A stretch of 64,000 nt of DNA from a virus, in IMG/VR virus record IMGVR_UViG_3300032288_004964, positions 310,001 through 374,000 of that record; one strand, written 5' to 3'. The translations under genes and the position numbers were made by a program. Position 1 is the first letter of the stretch. Each line of letters begins with the position of its first letter. Under the pieces are notes generated by a model that saw only the letters and a list, made by a program, of their open reading frames with translations, made no database searches and was not told the origin of the DNA. Below are positions 50,686 to 58,667 of the stretch, one piece after another.

Positions 50686-51252
50686 ATGAAATTCTATTTA
50701 AACAAACCTATTATTTCCGAACAGGAAAAACTATCTTGGGAAAAAGGTGATTTACCTAAAATGACATTATCTCAATATGAAATAATGGAAGGTAGTCTTG
50801 ATGATATTGAACAACATATTATCAACTTTATAAAAAAATCATTTTCTGATATAAAGGAAGCTTTAGAAATAAATGAGTTTGAAGAAGCTTCTATAATAAT
50901 GCCAGCTTTACAAATGTGTTCAGTTGATGAAATAGATGTTATTGATATGAATATAGAAATAACAAATACAGAAGAAGATAGCTTACAATGGGCTCTAAAG
51001 AATTTATCAAATGGTTTAACTGATGAATTAGAAGAAGTTGAAGAAGATGAAGAAGTTGAAGAAGATATAGATGATGTGGGTGAAGTTATAATAGATGATA
51101 CTGAGCAAGAAGAAACAGAAGAATCAGTAGAAGAAGATGCTGTTGAGCATATCTATGAAGAAACTGAGAACCCAACAGATGATGAGATATCTGAAATGGA
51201 AATGGATATAATCAGAAAGAGTCTTTTAGGAGATGAAGATAAAACCATGTAA
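50686..51252 (+). CDS. Protein with long acidic tail, 188 aa
   Basis: A folded N-terminal part (MKFYLNKPIISEQEKLSWEK, about 1-115), then a Glu/Asp-rich stretch EELEEVEEDEEVEEDIDDVG covering about 118-175. Acidic tails of this kind can mimic DNA or bind basic proteins; no specific function can be assigned. Confidence 0.75.
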   Translation: MKFYLNKPIISEQEKLSWEKGDLPKMTLSQYEIMEGSLDDIEQHIINFIKKSFSDIKEALEINEFEEASIIMPALQMCSVDEIDVIDMNIEITNTEEDSLQWALKNLSNGLTDELEEVEEDEEVEEDIDDVGEVIIDDTEQEETEESVEEDAVEHIYEETENPTDDEISEMEMDIIRKSLLGDEDKTM

Positions 51253-51305
51253 CATCATGATGATATTTCTATAATAAATACTGACGAAAATTGACATCGG
51301 ATTTT

Positions 51306-52034
51306 TTATAGTCTGATCCATTCTCTGAATCTAATTACAGATTCATGTAATGTTTCAACAAAATTAAACTCTTTAAGGAAAGTTGAGTATTCATCTTTAT
51401 ATCCTTTTTTAGTTTCATCAAACTTATCTTTAGTAAATTGCCAATTAAATGATAATTGATTTGGTGTTTTAAATCCAAAGAAACCTAATACTTCTTTTTC
51501 AAGTTTTACAGCTTCTTCACCATTCCAATTGTGACCTACCGCAACTATACCACACTCTTTATCTTTTAATAAATTAGATTCACCTAAAGTAGCATGTCTA
51601 TTTTCTAACCAAGTTAACCTTTCAATTAACTGAGTATAGATAGCATTCATCTTACCCCAACGGATTGAGCCGAAAAAGATAACTATATCAGCATCATAAA
51701 TAGCATTTGCTACTTTGTGCATTTCATCTGATTTATTATTAACAGAAGCCCAACATCTAATAAACTTATTAGGATTATTACTCTTTAAAATAGAATCTTT
51801 GATACCACAAGTATTTCCTTTATGTGTTGATACATTACCCTCACAAGGAAATATTTTAAGCTTACTGACATTTATTATATCAACATTATCTAATCTCTTT
51901 TTAAGTTCATCTGCTATAATAGATGATTTAGGAAGTTCTTTTTCACCTTCCCATCTATTAGATGTGGTTAGAAAAACAATCTTTTTACCTTCTTGTTTCT
52001 TTAAATAATTATATAATCTTTTAAGCTTATCCAT
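51306..52034 (-). CDS. Flavodoxin-fold NAD(P)H-dependent oxidoreductase-like
   Basis: 242 aa. KKIVFLTTSNRWEGEKELPK and SSIIADELKKRLDNVDIINV form the first beta-alpha unit with a phosphate-binding loop; DADIVIFFGSIRWGKMNAIY then TQLIERLTW is the flavin-contact region of the NADPH-dependent FMN reductase/iron-sulfur flavoprotein family. A cysteine-containing insertion FPCEGNVSTHKGNTC lies between. Late-type box 4 nt upstream. Redox role unknown. Confidence 0.75.
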   Translation of the reverse strand: MDKLKRLYNYLKKQEGKKIVFLTTSNRWEGEKELPKSSIIADELKKRLDNVDIINVSKLKIFPCEGNVSTHKGNTCGIKDSILKSNNPNKFIRCWASVNNKSDEMHKVANAIYDADIVIFFGSIRWGKMNAIYTQLIERLTWLENRHATLGESNLLKDKECGIVAVGHNWNGEEAVKLEKEVLGFFGFKTPNQLSFNWQFTKDKFDETKKGYKDEYSTFLKEFNFVETLHESVIRFREWIRL

Positions 52035-52038
52035 TAAA

Positions 52039-52050
52039 GTATATATAAAT
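52039..52050 (-). promoter_or_regulatory. Late-type promoter box
   Basis: ATTTATATATAC on the minus strand, 4 nt before the ATG at 52034. Confidence 0.45.
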
Positions 52051-52082
52051 TTTTAATATATAAATAAAATCAAAATATTAAG

Positions 52083-52181
52083 ATGAAAAATAGAATAAGA
52101 AAATTTAACGAGTCAGATGAAAACTTTTATAGTATATCTGATGAAAACGGAAATATGTCGTCCGGTAAGTTGATTTTATGA
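52083..52181 (+). CDS. Tag-bearing peptide, 32 aa
   Basis: MKNRIRKFNESDENFYSISD start has a diverged tag (F-N-E). A TTTAATATATAA box lies upstream near 52051. It may be a minimal packaged peptide or the remnant of a longer tagged gene. Confidence 0.4.
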   Translation: MKNRIRKFNESDENFYSISDENGNMSSGKLIL

Positions 52182-52223
52182 AAGATAAATAATTTATACC
52201 TTAAACAATACTAAACAAACTTT

Positions 52224-52790
52224 ATGAAACATTTAAAATATTTTGAAGCTAAAAAGAAAAATTATCAGGAATTACTAGATGAGTATGCTGAAGATATCAT
52301 CAGAGTTTTACCTTTATATTATAATAATTTCTCAACTGATACTTTACATAATTATATTGATGAGTTAATATGGGAATGTAGAGAAGCGGATAGATTAAGA
52401 GGAGATGATGAAGTTTTAAGTGAAGAAGTTGTAAGAGTTTTGATAGATGAAATTAAAGAAGTAGCAGGTAGTTGGTCTTCATCAAAATTACTTGATATTT
52501 ATTATGATTGTTTACCTCATGTTAAACATATAAATAAAGATAAGGTTGAAGTATTAAAAGAGATATTTCTTGACTATTCAGATGAGGGTGGTGAAATATT
52601 AATAAGTAAGACAGCTAAATTCCGTGATGAAAGATATGAAGTGAGATTAGAGTTGGAAAATGTATTTTTAAAAATAAACTTTGAAGAAGTTTTTGGTAGA
52701 GTTAAAGAATTTATGGGAATTGAAAGTTACCATATTACAGGAACAAAAGATTTAATAACAATTGAATTTTGGAAACCTTTACCAAAATAA
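52224..52790 (+). CDS. Tagged hypothetical protein, 188 aa
   Basis: Short tag MKHLKYFEAKKKNYQE (Y-F-E at 6-8). The body is acidic and helical at first (IDELIWECREADRLRGDDEV), beta-rich at the end. Strong terminator follows. No family recognised; packaging is less certain because the cleavage site is atypical. Confidence 0.7.
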   Translation: MKHLKYFEAKKKNYQELLDEYAEDIIRVLPLYYNNFSTDTLHNYIDELIWECREADRLRGDDEVLSEEVVRVLIDEIKEVAGSWSSSKLLDIYYDCLPHVKHINKDKVEVLKEIFLDYSDEGGEILISKTAKFRDERYEVRLELENVFLKINFEEVFGRVKEFMGIESYHITGTKDLITIEFWKPLPK

Positions 52791-52816
52791 AAAACCCACT
52801 TTAGAGTGGGTTTTTT
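52790..52816. terminator. Bidirectional terminator
   Basis: ACCCACT (52794-52800) and AGTGGGT (52805-52811), loop TTAG, with A and T runs. Confidence 0.9.
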
Positions 52817-52817
52817 A

Positions 52818-53792
52818 TTAGTTAATCATATTATTATCTACTCTTTCTTTTAATTTCTGAATTGCTCTTGTTAATTCTCCTCCTACTTGAACAATAACTG
52901 GGTGGTTAAAGTCTGATAGTGAATTTGCTATATTAGCAATATTTCTAACCTCTGCCTCAATTCCTTTTAGTTCAGCTTCTAAATCTGAGTAAATTTTACT
53001 TTTATTAGCTTCAGTAATTTCATTCATTTTAGATTCTAATTTAGATTCTAATTCTTTAACCTTTTTGAATCCAGATTCTAGTTCTTTTTCTCTCTTAGAA
53101 AGGTCAGCTAAATCTGAATCAATCTTAGATTGAAGTTCTGCATATTTAGAATCATATTCTTTAGCTGATGAAAGTGCAGTTCTATCAAGATTTCTTTCTC
53201 TCTCATTTAACTCTTGAGTTTTATCTTGTAAATCTAATTCTTTTTCAGTTATAGTTCTTGTTCTAGATCTTAACTCATCATCTTTCTTTTCAATAACTTT
53301 AAGATCCAATTTATATTCGTCTTCTCTTTTCTCAACTCTTTTAACTCTGATATCAAGTTCATCTTCTTTATCCTTGATTCTTCTTTCTCTTGAGTCTAAA
53401 TCTGTTTCTCTTCTATCAAGGTCTCTTTTAAATGTATTTAATTCAGACTCTCTTTTTTCAACATCCTTCATTAAGGTAGGATCGGTGGATGGTCCACTTG
53501 ATTGTTGAATAGAAGACATAACCATCTCTTCAAAAAATGGAATTAATTTTTTACCAAGTTGAGCTGGTTGAGGCATTTTATTAACTTTCATGAAAGTCAT
53601 TAATTCTGCTTTCCAATCTATGATTTCGAAAAATTCGGGGTTATTATCAATAATTGCTTTATCAATAGGTATTAATTCACTTTTAACTTTATGAATATAC
53701 TCTTCTAAAATAGTTCCAGACTTAAGGATAAATATTTTCTTATCAGGACTTAAATACTGAAAATCATTTATTACTTTATGTTTAATTTTCAT
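52818..53792 (-). CDS. Long coiled-coil protein, 324 aa
   Basis: A folded N-terminal domain (MKIKHKVINDFQYLSPDKKI, about 1-95), then a near-continuous coiled coil at about 110-275 with repeated RRETDLDSRERRIKDKEDEL-like heptads. Structural or scaffold role is likely: a head scaffold or tail rod are possibilities. TTTAATATATAA lies upstream at about 53814. Confidence 0.75.
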   Translation of the reverse strand: MKIKHKVINDFQYLSPDKKIFILKSGTILEEYIHKVKSELIPIDKAIIDNNPEFFEIIDWKAELMTFMKVNKMPQPAQLGKKLIPFFEEMVMSSIQQSSGPSTDPTLMKDVEKRESELNTFKRDLDRRETDLDSRERRIKDKEDELDIRVKRVEKREDEYKLDLKVIEKKDDELRSRTRTITEKELDLQDKTQELNERERNLDRTALSSAKEYDSKYAELQSKIDSDLADLSKREKELESGFKKVKELESKLESKMNEITEANKSKIYSDLEAELKGIEAEVRNIANIANSLSDFNHPVIVQVGGELTRAIQKLKERVDNNMIN

Positions 53793-53851
53793 TTCAAAAA
53801 ATGTATTTTGTTTTATATATTAAAAAATGTTGATTTTGTTTATTTTTTTAG

Positions 53852-53859
53852 TATATTTG
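53852..53859 (+). promoter_or_regulatory. TATATTTG box, leaderless type
   Basis: TATATTTG, then 4 nt, then the ATG at 53864. Confidence 0.65.
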
Positions 53860-53863
53860 TGTA

Positions 53864-54334
53864 ATGGAAAAAAACCAGTTAAATAACTTAATTAGATTCT
53901 GTTTTAATTTCCATAGAAGTATGGATTGTGACTGGACTATGCAACATCCAAGTTATATTTTAGAGAAGTGGAATAAGTATATTGGTGTTAAACCTAATAA
54001 GTTAGAATTATATCCATCTAATGACCTGACTATCAAGTGGTTAAAAACTTGGAATGTTAGTAATAAAGATTGGGAAGAGTTAAAAGAGATTGTTACTTTT
54101 ATTCAAGTTGTTAATATGAGAGCACTTGTTGTATCTAGTGGAAATAAAGGTAATAGATTTATACAATGGTCACCATCTGAACTATTAGATGAATTTGAAA
54201 GATTGATTGGTGATAAAAATAAAATAAACAAAGATGAATATAAAGGTTTGCATGAACTAGTTGATAGAGAAGTTGAATATTGGCTATGGCAAACAGATAA
54301 CAAAAGAGATTATAATTTAAATTTATTAGTATAA
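53864..54334 (+). CDS. Hypothetical protein with tail motif, 156 aa
   Basis: MEKNQLNNLIRFCFNFHRSM start; helical, tryptophan-rich. Ends NKRDYNLNLLV, a tail-motif variant. The last base of its stop codon is the first base of P1 of the RNase P RNA, so the two may share a transcript that must be processed. Confidence 0.78.
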   Translation: MEKNQLNNLIRFCFNFHRSMDCDWTMQHPSYILEKWNKYIGVKPNKLELYPSNDLTIKWLKTWNVSNKDWEELKEIVTFIQVVNMRALVVSSGNKGNRFIQWSPSELLDEFERLIGDKNKINKDEYKGLHELVDREVEYWLWQTDNKRDYNLNLLV

Positions 54335-54543
54335 GTAAGAGAACCTATCGCTGGTGAAAACTGGAGGAAGTTCGCGACTACAGAACCTAACACGGGAGAA
54401 TAAGTAGAGAAATTGAAAGTTCGTTTGTACCGAGGAAGTAGCAACACATACAGATCTAGAGTGTCGGTTCCTCTATGATGATCGGGTTGTGGCATAGATA
54501 AATGATAGGATAGAACAGAATCGTGGCTAAGCTCAACTTTACT
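54334..54543 (+). ncRNA. rnpB: RNase P RNA, compact phage version
   Basis: P1: AGTAAG (54334-54339) with TTTACT (54538-54543). P2: CCTATC (54344-54349) with GATAGG (54504-54509). P3: CTGGT/ACTGG around a GAAA tetraloop (54351-54364). P4: CGCGA (54373-54377) with TCGTG (54521-54525). Conserved regions: GGAGGAAGTTCGCGAC (CR-I, compare GAGGAAAGUCCGGGC) and GGCATAGATAAATGATAG then ACAGAATCGTGGCTAAG (CR-V, compare ACAGAACCCGGCUUA). About 210 nt against 350-400 in bacteria, so the specificity domain is reduced. It would cut tRNA 5' leaders with host protein P. Confidence 0.85.
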
Positions 54544-54590
54544 GATAAATTTTATAAAACAAAATATAAACAATAAAAAAACAAAACAAA

Positions 54591-54871
54591 ATGAAAACAA
54601 TTAAATTTTTACTATTGGCTCTTGCCATCACATCACTAACTTCTTGTTTGGTTGGAAAGTTAAAATCACTTATCATCAAACATCTGGTTATAACTGGTTT
54701 AATAATAGAGGTGAAACTAATCATTTTGTAACTAGTGTCCAAGTACTAGATAAAAACCCAATCGGTCACGCTTTTGGTAACAACACAGATGATAAAAAAT
54801 CAAATTGTGATTGTAAAGTAAGTGGTAAGGTAATAGATACCATTTATGTAGTGATTGATAAAACTAAATAA
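54591..54871 (+). pseudogene. Lipoprotein gene with a frameshift
   Basis: MKTIKFLLLALAITSLTSC is a clear lipoprotein signal with lipobox LTSC. The frame then goes out of phase at TGTTTGG; in the next frame FGWKVKITYHQTSGYNWFNN continues to VIDTIYVVIDKTK and the stop at 54871. One missing T in a T run would restore a lipoprotein of about 93 aa. Sequencing error or recent inactivation. Alternatively the downstream part could start at TTG 54644. Confidence 0.65.
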
Positions 54872-55632
54872 TGAAAGAAAATAATAATAATTTCAGTAAT
54901 GAAATAAGAGACCTGCGATTAGCAGTTCTAATAGATGCAGACAATGTTCCGTATTCTAATGTAAAACAAATGTTTGAGGAGATTGCAAAATATGGAACTC
55001 CGACATTTAAAAGAATTTATGCAGACTGGACTAAACCAACCGTATCTGGTTGGAAAACCGTTCTGCTTGAAAATGCAATCACACCAATTCAACAATACAG
55101 TTACTCTACTGGTAAAAATTCAAGTGATAGTGCTATGATTATTGATGCGATGGATATACTTTACTCTGGTAAAGTTGATGGATTTTGTATTGTATCAAGT
55201 GATAGTGACTTCACAAGACTTGCTACAAGATTAAGAGAAGCTGGTATGAAAGTAATTGGTATTGGTGAAAAGAAAACACTAAAACCATTTATTGTTAGTT
55301 GTGATAAGTTTATTTACTTTGAAATCTTAAAAGCAAATAAAAATGTAACTGAAGGTGCTGTTGCTGCGGCTACTGAGACAACATCTAAAGTAGATAAAGA
55401 ATTAATTCATTTAATTAATGATAGTATTTCTGACTTAGCTGATGAAACAGGATGGGCCTTCTTAGGTATGTTAGGAACTTTAATCTTAAAAAAGAAACCA
55501 GATTTTGACTCAAGAAACTATGGATTTGAGAAACTACTTCCATTCTTAAAGAGTCTAAAGAAATTTGAGATTGATGAAAGGGAAACTGGTAAAGGTAAAA
55601 CAAAACATGTTTATATAAAAACTATTTCATAA
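54871..55632 (+). CDS. NYN-domain (PIN-like) RNase with OST-HTH-like C-terminus
   Basis: 253 aa. RLAVLIDADNVPYSNVKQMF (metal-binding Asp) near residue 16, SSDSAMIIDAMDILYSGKVD and FCIVSSDSDFTRLATRLREA are the NYN/LabA signature. Residues about 170-250 (LADETGWAFLGMLGTLILKK then FEKLLPFLKSLKKFEID) resemble an OST-HTH/LOTUS RNA-binding domain. Members are RNA nucleases or RNA-binding proteins. It lies after the RNase P RNA and next to other RNA-linked features. Confidence 0.88.
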   Translation: MKENNNNFSNEIRDLRLAVLIDADNVPYSNVKQMFEEIAKYGTPTFKRIYADWTKPTVSGWKTVLLENAITPIQQYSYSTGKNSSDSAMIIDAMDILYSGKVDGFCIVSSDSDFTRLATRLREAGMKVIGIGEKKTLKPFIVSCDKFIYFEILKANKNVTEGAVAAATETTSKVDKELIHLINDSISDLADETGWAFLGMLGTLILKKKPDFDSRNYGFEKLLPFLKSLKKFEIDERETGKGKTKHVYIKTIS

Positions 55633-56054
55633 TGTTAAATAATAAAAATAAACAAATAATTGATACACTTATTGAAGTAACTAAAAGTGGTGACTTGGTG
55701 TGGATAGAAACTGATTCTACTTCTGATAAAAGAAAACATCAAAGGGATATGCACGCCTTTGGTGAAGATGGTACTAAATATGAAACTCAAGTTAGATTTC
55801 ATATTGTCAATTCTACTTTCGTGTTAGAATCTAGTCCTTCTTTGTGGATTAAAAATAAAGACTTACCGGGTGGTTCTTATTACATATATGGAGGTAGTAA
55901 TGATCTTACTTCCTTAAGAGATGTTATTAAAGAAAAATATTGCTCAGATATGAATCCTATGATTCAAGATTTAGAAGACCAACTTGAGCAAATATGTAAA
56001 GGTATTTCTATTTCTACTTATAGAGATAATAAGATAAATAAGATAATAGATTAA
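55632..56054 (+). CDS. Hypothetical protein with tail motif, 140 aa
   Basis: Starts in the TAATG overlap with the NYN gene. WIETDSTSDKRKHQRDMHAF near residue 24. Ends STYRDNKINKIID, an excellent tail-motif copy. Function unknown. Confidence 0.75.
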   Translation: MLNNKNKQIIDTLIEVTKSGDLVWIETDSTSDKRKHQRDMHAFGEDGTKYETQVRFHIVNSTFVLESSPSLWIKNKDLPGGSYYIYGGSNDLTSLRDVIKEKYCSDMNPMIQDLEDQLEQICKGISISTYRDNKINKIID

Positions 56055-56065
56055 TTGATATATAC
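56055..56065 (+). promoter_or_regulatory. Late-type promoter box
   Basis: TTGATATATAC, 3 nt before the plsY ATG at 56069. Confidence 0.45.
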
Positions 56066-56068
56066 AAA

Positions 56069-56692
56069 ATGGATTTAAGTATAACAATATTAGTATTATT
56101 TTTAACAATAGTTCCTTTATTTATCGCTTACTTTCTTGGTTCAATACCAACATCGGTTTGGATAAGTAAATGGATATATGGAATTGACATCAGAGAATTT
56201 GGAAGTAAAAATGCAGGTGCTACAAACACTCTTAGAGTATTAGGCAAATGGGCAGCAATTCCTGTTTTAGTCATAGATATTTTAAAAGGATTCTTTGCAG
56301 TTTATATAACACATTATACTATTATGATGGATAATACAGCTGTCATGTGTTTATTAGGACTTTTTGCTATTATTGGTCATATATTTCCAATTTTTGCTAA
56401 ATTTAGAGGTGGTAAAGGAGTTGCTACAACATTAGGTGTTTCAATTGCTTTATTTCCAATAGCTACTTTGATATCTATTTTTGTATTTTTAATATCTGTT
56501 ATTTATTATAGAATTGTATCATTATCATCAATCATCGCTAGTCTTTTACTTCCAATATTTGTTTACTTCTTAACGGATAATCAAACTTTAGTAGACTTTT
56601 CAATGTTTATACCTGTTTTGTTTATAATAACACATCATAAAAATATTAAAAGAATAATTAATAAATCAGAACCTAAATTTACCTTACTATGA
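56069..56692 (+). CDS. plsY: Acyl-phosphate:glycerol-3-phosphate acyltransferase PlsY
   Basis: 207 aa integral membrane enzyme making lysophosphatidic acid, the first step of phospholipid synthesis. Three conserved loops: YFLGSIPTSVWISKW (motif 1), FGSKNAGATNTLRVLGK (motif around the phosphate site), and IFPIFAKFRGGKGVATTLG (motif 2), plus FIITHHKNIKRI at the end. Six to seven hydrophobic helices. A host-derived metabolic gene; it could expand membrane during infection. Confidence 0.95.
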   Translation: MDLSITILVLFLTIVPLFIAYFLGSIPTSVWISKWIYGIDIREFGSKNAGATNTLRVLGKWAAIPVLVIDILKGFFAVYITHYTIMMDNTAVMCLLGLFAIIGHIFPIFAKFRGGKGVATTLGVSIALFPIATLISIFVFLISVIYYRIVSLSSIIASLLLPIFVYFLTDNQTLVDFSMFIPVLFIITHHKNIKRIINKSEPKFTLL

Positions 56693-57021
56693 GTAGTTGG
56701 AGTGAAAGATTCTTAAAGCCTTGTCCTTATTGTAATGGTAAGATTACAGATCACTCTTATGATAGAAGAATAGTTTTCAAGTGTATTCCTTGTAATCTAT
56801 ATAAAGATTATCCAGGTTTACTACAAACTAAAGTAAGTCCTGTTCCTGTTCCTTATGTAGATAAAGATGGTAGTCCAGTAGATCCAAAAGATGTTAAGAA
56901 TCAAGAATATTACCACCAAAATGCTAATGAGGAAGCAATTGATGAATTTAATAAATGGGTAGATAAAGAAAATCTACAAAAAACTAGAGAAGAAAAACTA
57001 ACAAAAATATTTAATACATAA
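56689..57021 (+). CDS. Zinc-ribbon protein with tail motif, 110 aa
   Basis: MSSWSERFLKPCPYCNGKIT has CxxC, and KCIPCNLYKDYPG a second CxxC, giving a zinc ribbon at about 12-46. Ends KTREEKLTKIFNT, a tail-motif variant. Overlaps plsY by 4 nt. Probably nucleic-acid or protein binding. Confidence 0.75.
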   Translation: MSSWSERFLKPCPYCNGKITDHSYDRRIVFKCIPCNLYKDYPGLLQTKVSPVPVPYVDKDGSPVDPKDVKNQEYYHQNANEEAIDEFNKWVDKENLQKTREEKLTKIFNT

Positions 57022-57026
57022 ACCCA

Positions 57027-57260
57027 ATGAAAAAACTAATAATCTTATCACTGTTTTTTGGAGCTTGTAGTAGTCCAAAAATTAAAGAGGTTGTGCCTCA
57101 TGTTGTAACAAGTATTGATACTGATCAGGTATTTGATCCAGTTACTCAACAATATCAAAATATGTATATCATTAAAATAGATGATAGTATTAAAACAAGT
57201 GTTTCAAGAAATCCGTATAAAGTAGGAGATACCGTTAACTTCCTTTATTATGGTTATTAA
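57027..57260 (+). CDS. Small lipoprotein, 77 aa
   Basis: MKKLIILSLFFGACSSPK: signal sequence with lipobox FGAC, cleavage before Cys14. The mature part is a beta-rich domain of about 60 residues (MYIIKIDDSIKTSVSRNPYK). Would sit in the host cell envelope; possible roles include superinfection exclusion or lysis, neither shown by sequence. Confidence 0.75.
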   Translation: MKKLIILSLFFGACSSPKIKEVVPHVVTSIDTDQVFDPVTQQYQNMYIIKIDDSIKTSVSRNPYKVGDTVNFLYYGY

Positions 57261-57296
57261 TTAAACTTTATTATTATTTTATTCTAAAATGTAATA

Positions 57297-58115
57297 ATGG
57301 AAATTAATAAAATATACCAAGGAAACTCCTTAGACCTACTTAAACAGATGCCTGATAACTCAGTTGATCTTGTTATCACATCACCTCCCTATGCTGACTT
57401 AAAAGTTTACATAGATAATCCAGGAATACTCGCAGATGATTATGTAGAATGGTTTTTACCATTTTGTAATGAGATATGTAGAGTTATAAAACCAACAGGT
57501 TCTTTTATTCTAAATATTAATGATAAAGTAGAAAATGGATTTAGACATCCTTATGTTTATGATCTAATATCAGCAATTCACAAGAAAACAGATTTAAAAA
57601 TGTTTGAAAGATTATTTTGGAATAAAATGAAAGGTCTTCCAAATAGGAGTAGATTTGGTGATAGAGTTGAATATATATTCTGGTTTGCTAAAGAAAAAGG
57701 ATTTCAGTTTTATATAGATGAAATGAGAACCGAGTATGCTCAGAAATCTATTGAGAGAATGAAGAATCCTCTTAAAAAGAGATTTGCTAGAGATAAAGAT
57801 AATCAAGATGCTAATGATTATAAGGATTGGGAACCAAATCCAAAAGGAGCTCTTCCAACTACATTGGTTAGTATATCATCTGAGTCTAAAAGAATTGCTG
57901 ATAATCATGTAGCGGTTTATCCAGTAGAATTAGTTAAATACTTTATAAAAGGAGCAACTAAAGAAGGTGATTTAGTTTTAGATCCGTTTATGGGTACTGG
58001 AACAACTGGACTAGCTGCTAAGTTACTAAATAGAAATTGGATGGGATTTGAAATGCAAAGTGATTATATATCGCTTGCTGAAAAAAGAATAGGTGATTAT
58101 GTGGAGAATATCTAA
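57297..58115 (+). CDS. DNA methyltransferase, beta class (N4-cytosine or N6-adenine)
   Basis: 272 aa. Catalytic motif IV VDLVITSPPYADLK (S-P-P-Y, residues 29-32) precedes motif I LDPFMGTGTTGLAAKLLNR near 229, the beta-class order; NRNWMGFEMQSDYISLAEKR completes the fold. S-P-P-Y is common in N4-cytosine enzymes. No partner endonuclease is adjacent, so it probably protects phage DNA or changes regulation. Confidence 0.93.
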   Translation: MEINKIYQGNSLDLLKQMPDNSVDLVITSPPYADLKVYIDNPGILADDYVEWFLPFCNEICRVIKPTGSFILNINDKVENGFRHPYVYDLISAIHKKTDLKMFERLFWNKMKGLPNRSRFGDRVEYIFWFAKEKGFQFYIDEMRTEYAQKSIERMKNPLKKRFARDKDNQDANDYKDWEPNPKGALPTTLVSISSESKRIADNHVAVYPVELVKYFIKGATKEGDLVLDPFMGTGTTGLAAKLLNRNWMGFEMQSDYISLAEKRIGDYVENI

Positions 58116-58365
58116 GGAAACAAGTAAGATTAAATCAATTAAAAGAGGTGACTATGATGTTGATAGTGTAATTGTTATACCTGGTGTATGTTCTTATGAG
58201 AATGTTTATACAAAGCAAAACTTTTTATATTTCTCAAATAGTGATTATAATAAAACAATATCTGTTGAGTTTGTATCAGAGGGTGATCTTGATAGATTCT
58301 TTACTCAGATATTTAGAGATAATAAATTAAATCAAATATTAGGTGATACTAAAGATAAAAAATAA
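58093..58365 (+). CDS. Small hypothetical protein with tail motif, 90 aa
   Basis: Overlaps the methyltransferase end by 23 nt (or 17 nt from the second ATG at 58099). RGDYDVDSVIVIPGVCSYEN beta pattern. Ends QIFRDNKLNQILGDTKDKK: the tail motif followed by nine extra residues. Function unknown. Confidence 0.7.
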   Translation: MIMWRISKETSKIKSIKRGDYDVDSVIVIPGVCSYENVYTKQNFLYFSNSDYNKTISVEFVSEGDLDRFFTQIFRDNKLNQILGDTKDKK

Positions 58366-58373
58366 TTTTATGG

Positions 58374-58667
58374 TTGAAAGTTTATTGTAAAAGAACCTAT
58401 CTCGATACAAATCAAAACTTCTTTAAGATAAGAGGTAAAGGTTATGGTGAAAGTTATGCTAAGTGGGAAAAGAATAAGTATTATTCAATAAGACTACCAC
58501 AAGATATAGAAAGAAAAATGGGCATTTTCTATTATATACAAACCGAAGTAAATGAAGATAGTTATTCACCAATAAAGAAAAAAGAATTTGAAAAGTACTT
58601 TATAGATATAGATGAATTAAGAAATAATAAAATAGAACAAATATTAAATGGAACCTCTGAAATTTAA
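58374..58667 (+). CDS. Small hypothetical protein with tail motif, 97 aa
   Basis: Probably starts at TTG 58374 (MKVYCKRTYLDTNQN); the ATG at 58370 is out of frame and hits a stop after 6 codons. End DELRNNKIEQILNGTSEI is a strong tail-motif copy, nearly the same as at 61797. Both proteins share a layout (K-x-Y-C-K-x-T..., K-W...Y-x), so they are likely paralogues. Confidence 0.65.
   Translation: MKVYCKRTYLDTNQNFFKIRGKGYGESYAKWEKNKYYSIRLPQDIERKMGIFYYIQTEVNEDSYSPIKKKEFEKYFIDIDELRNNKIEQILNGTSEI

Noticed and set aside
54310-54742. Two minus-strand open frames over the RNase P RNA region
   Set aside because: They overlap a well-supported RNA and the lipoprotein gene, lack promoters, and give Phe/Leu/Ile-rich products typical of antisense AT-rich DNA.
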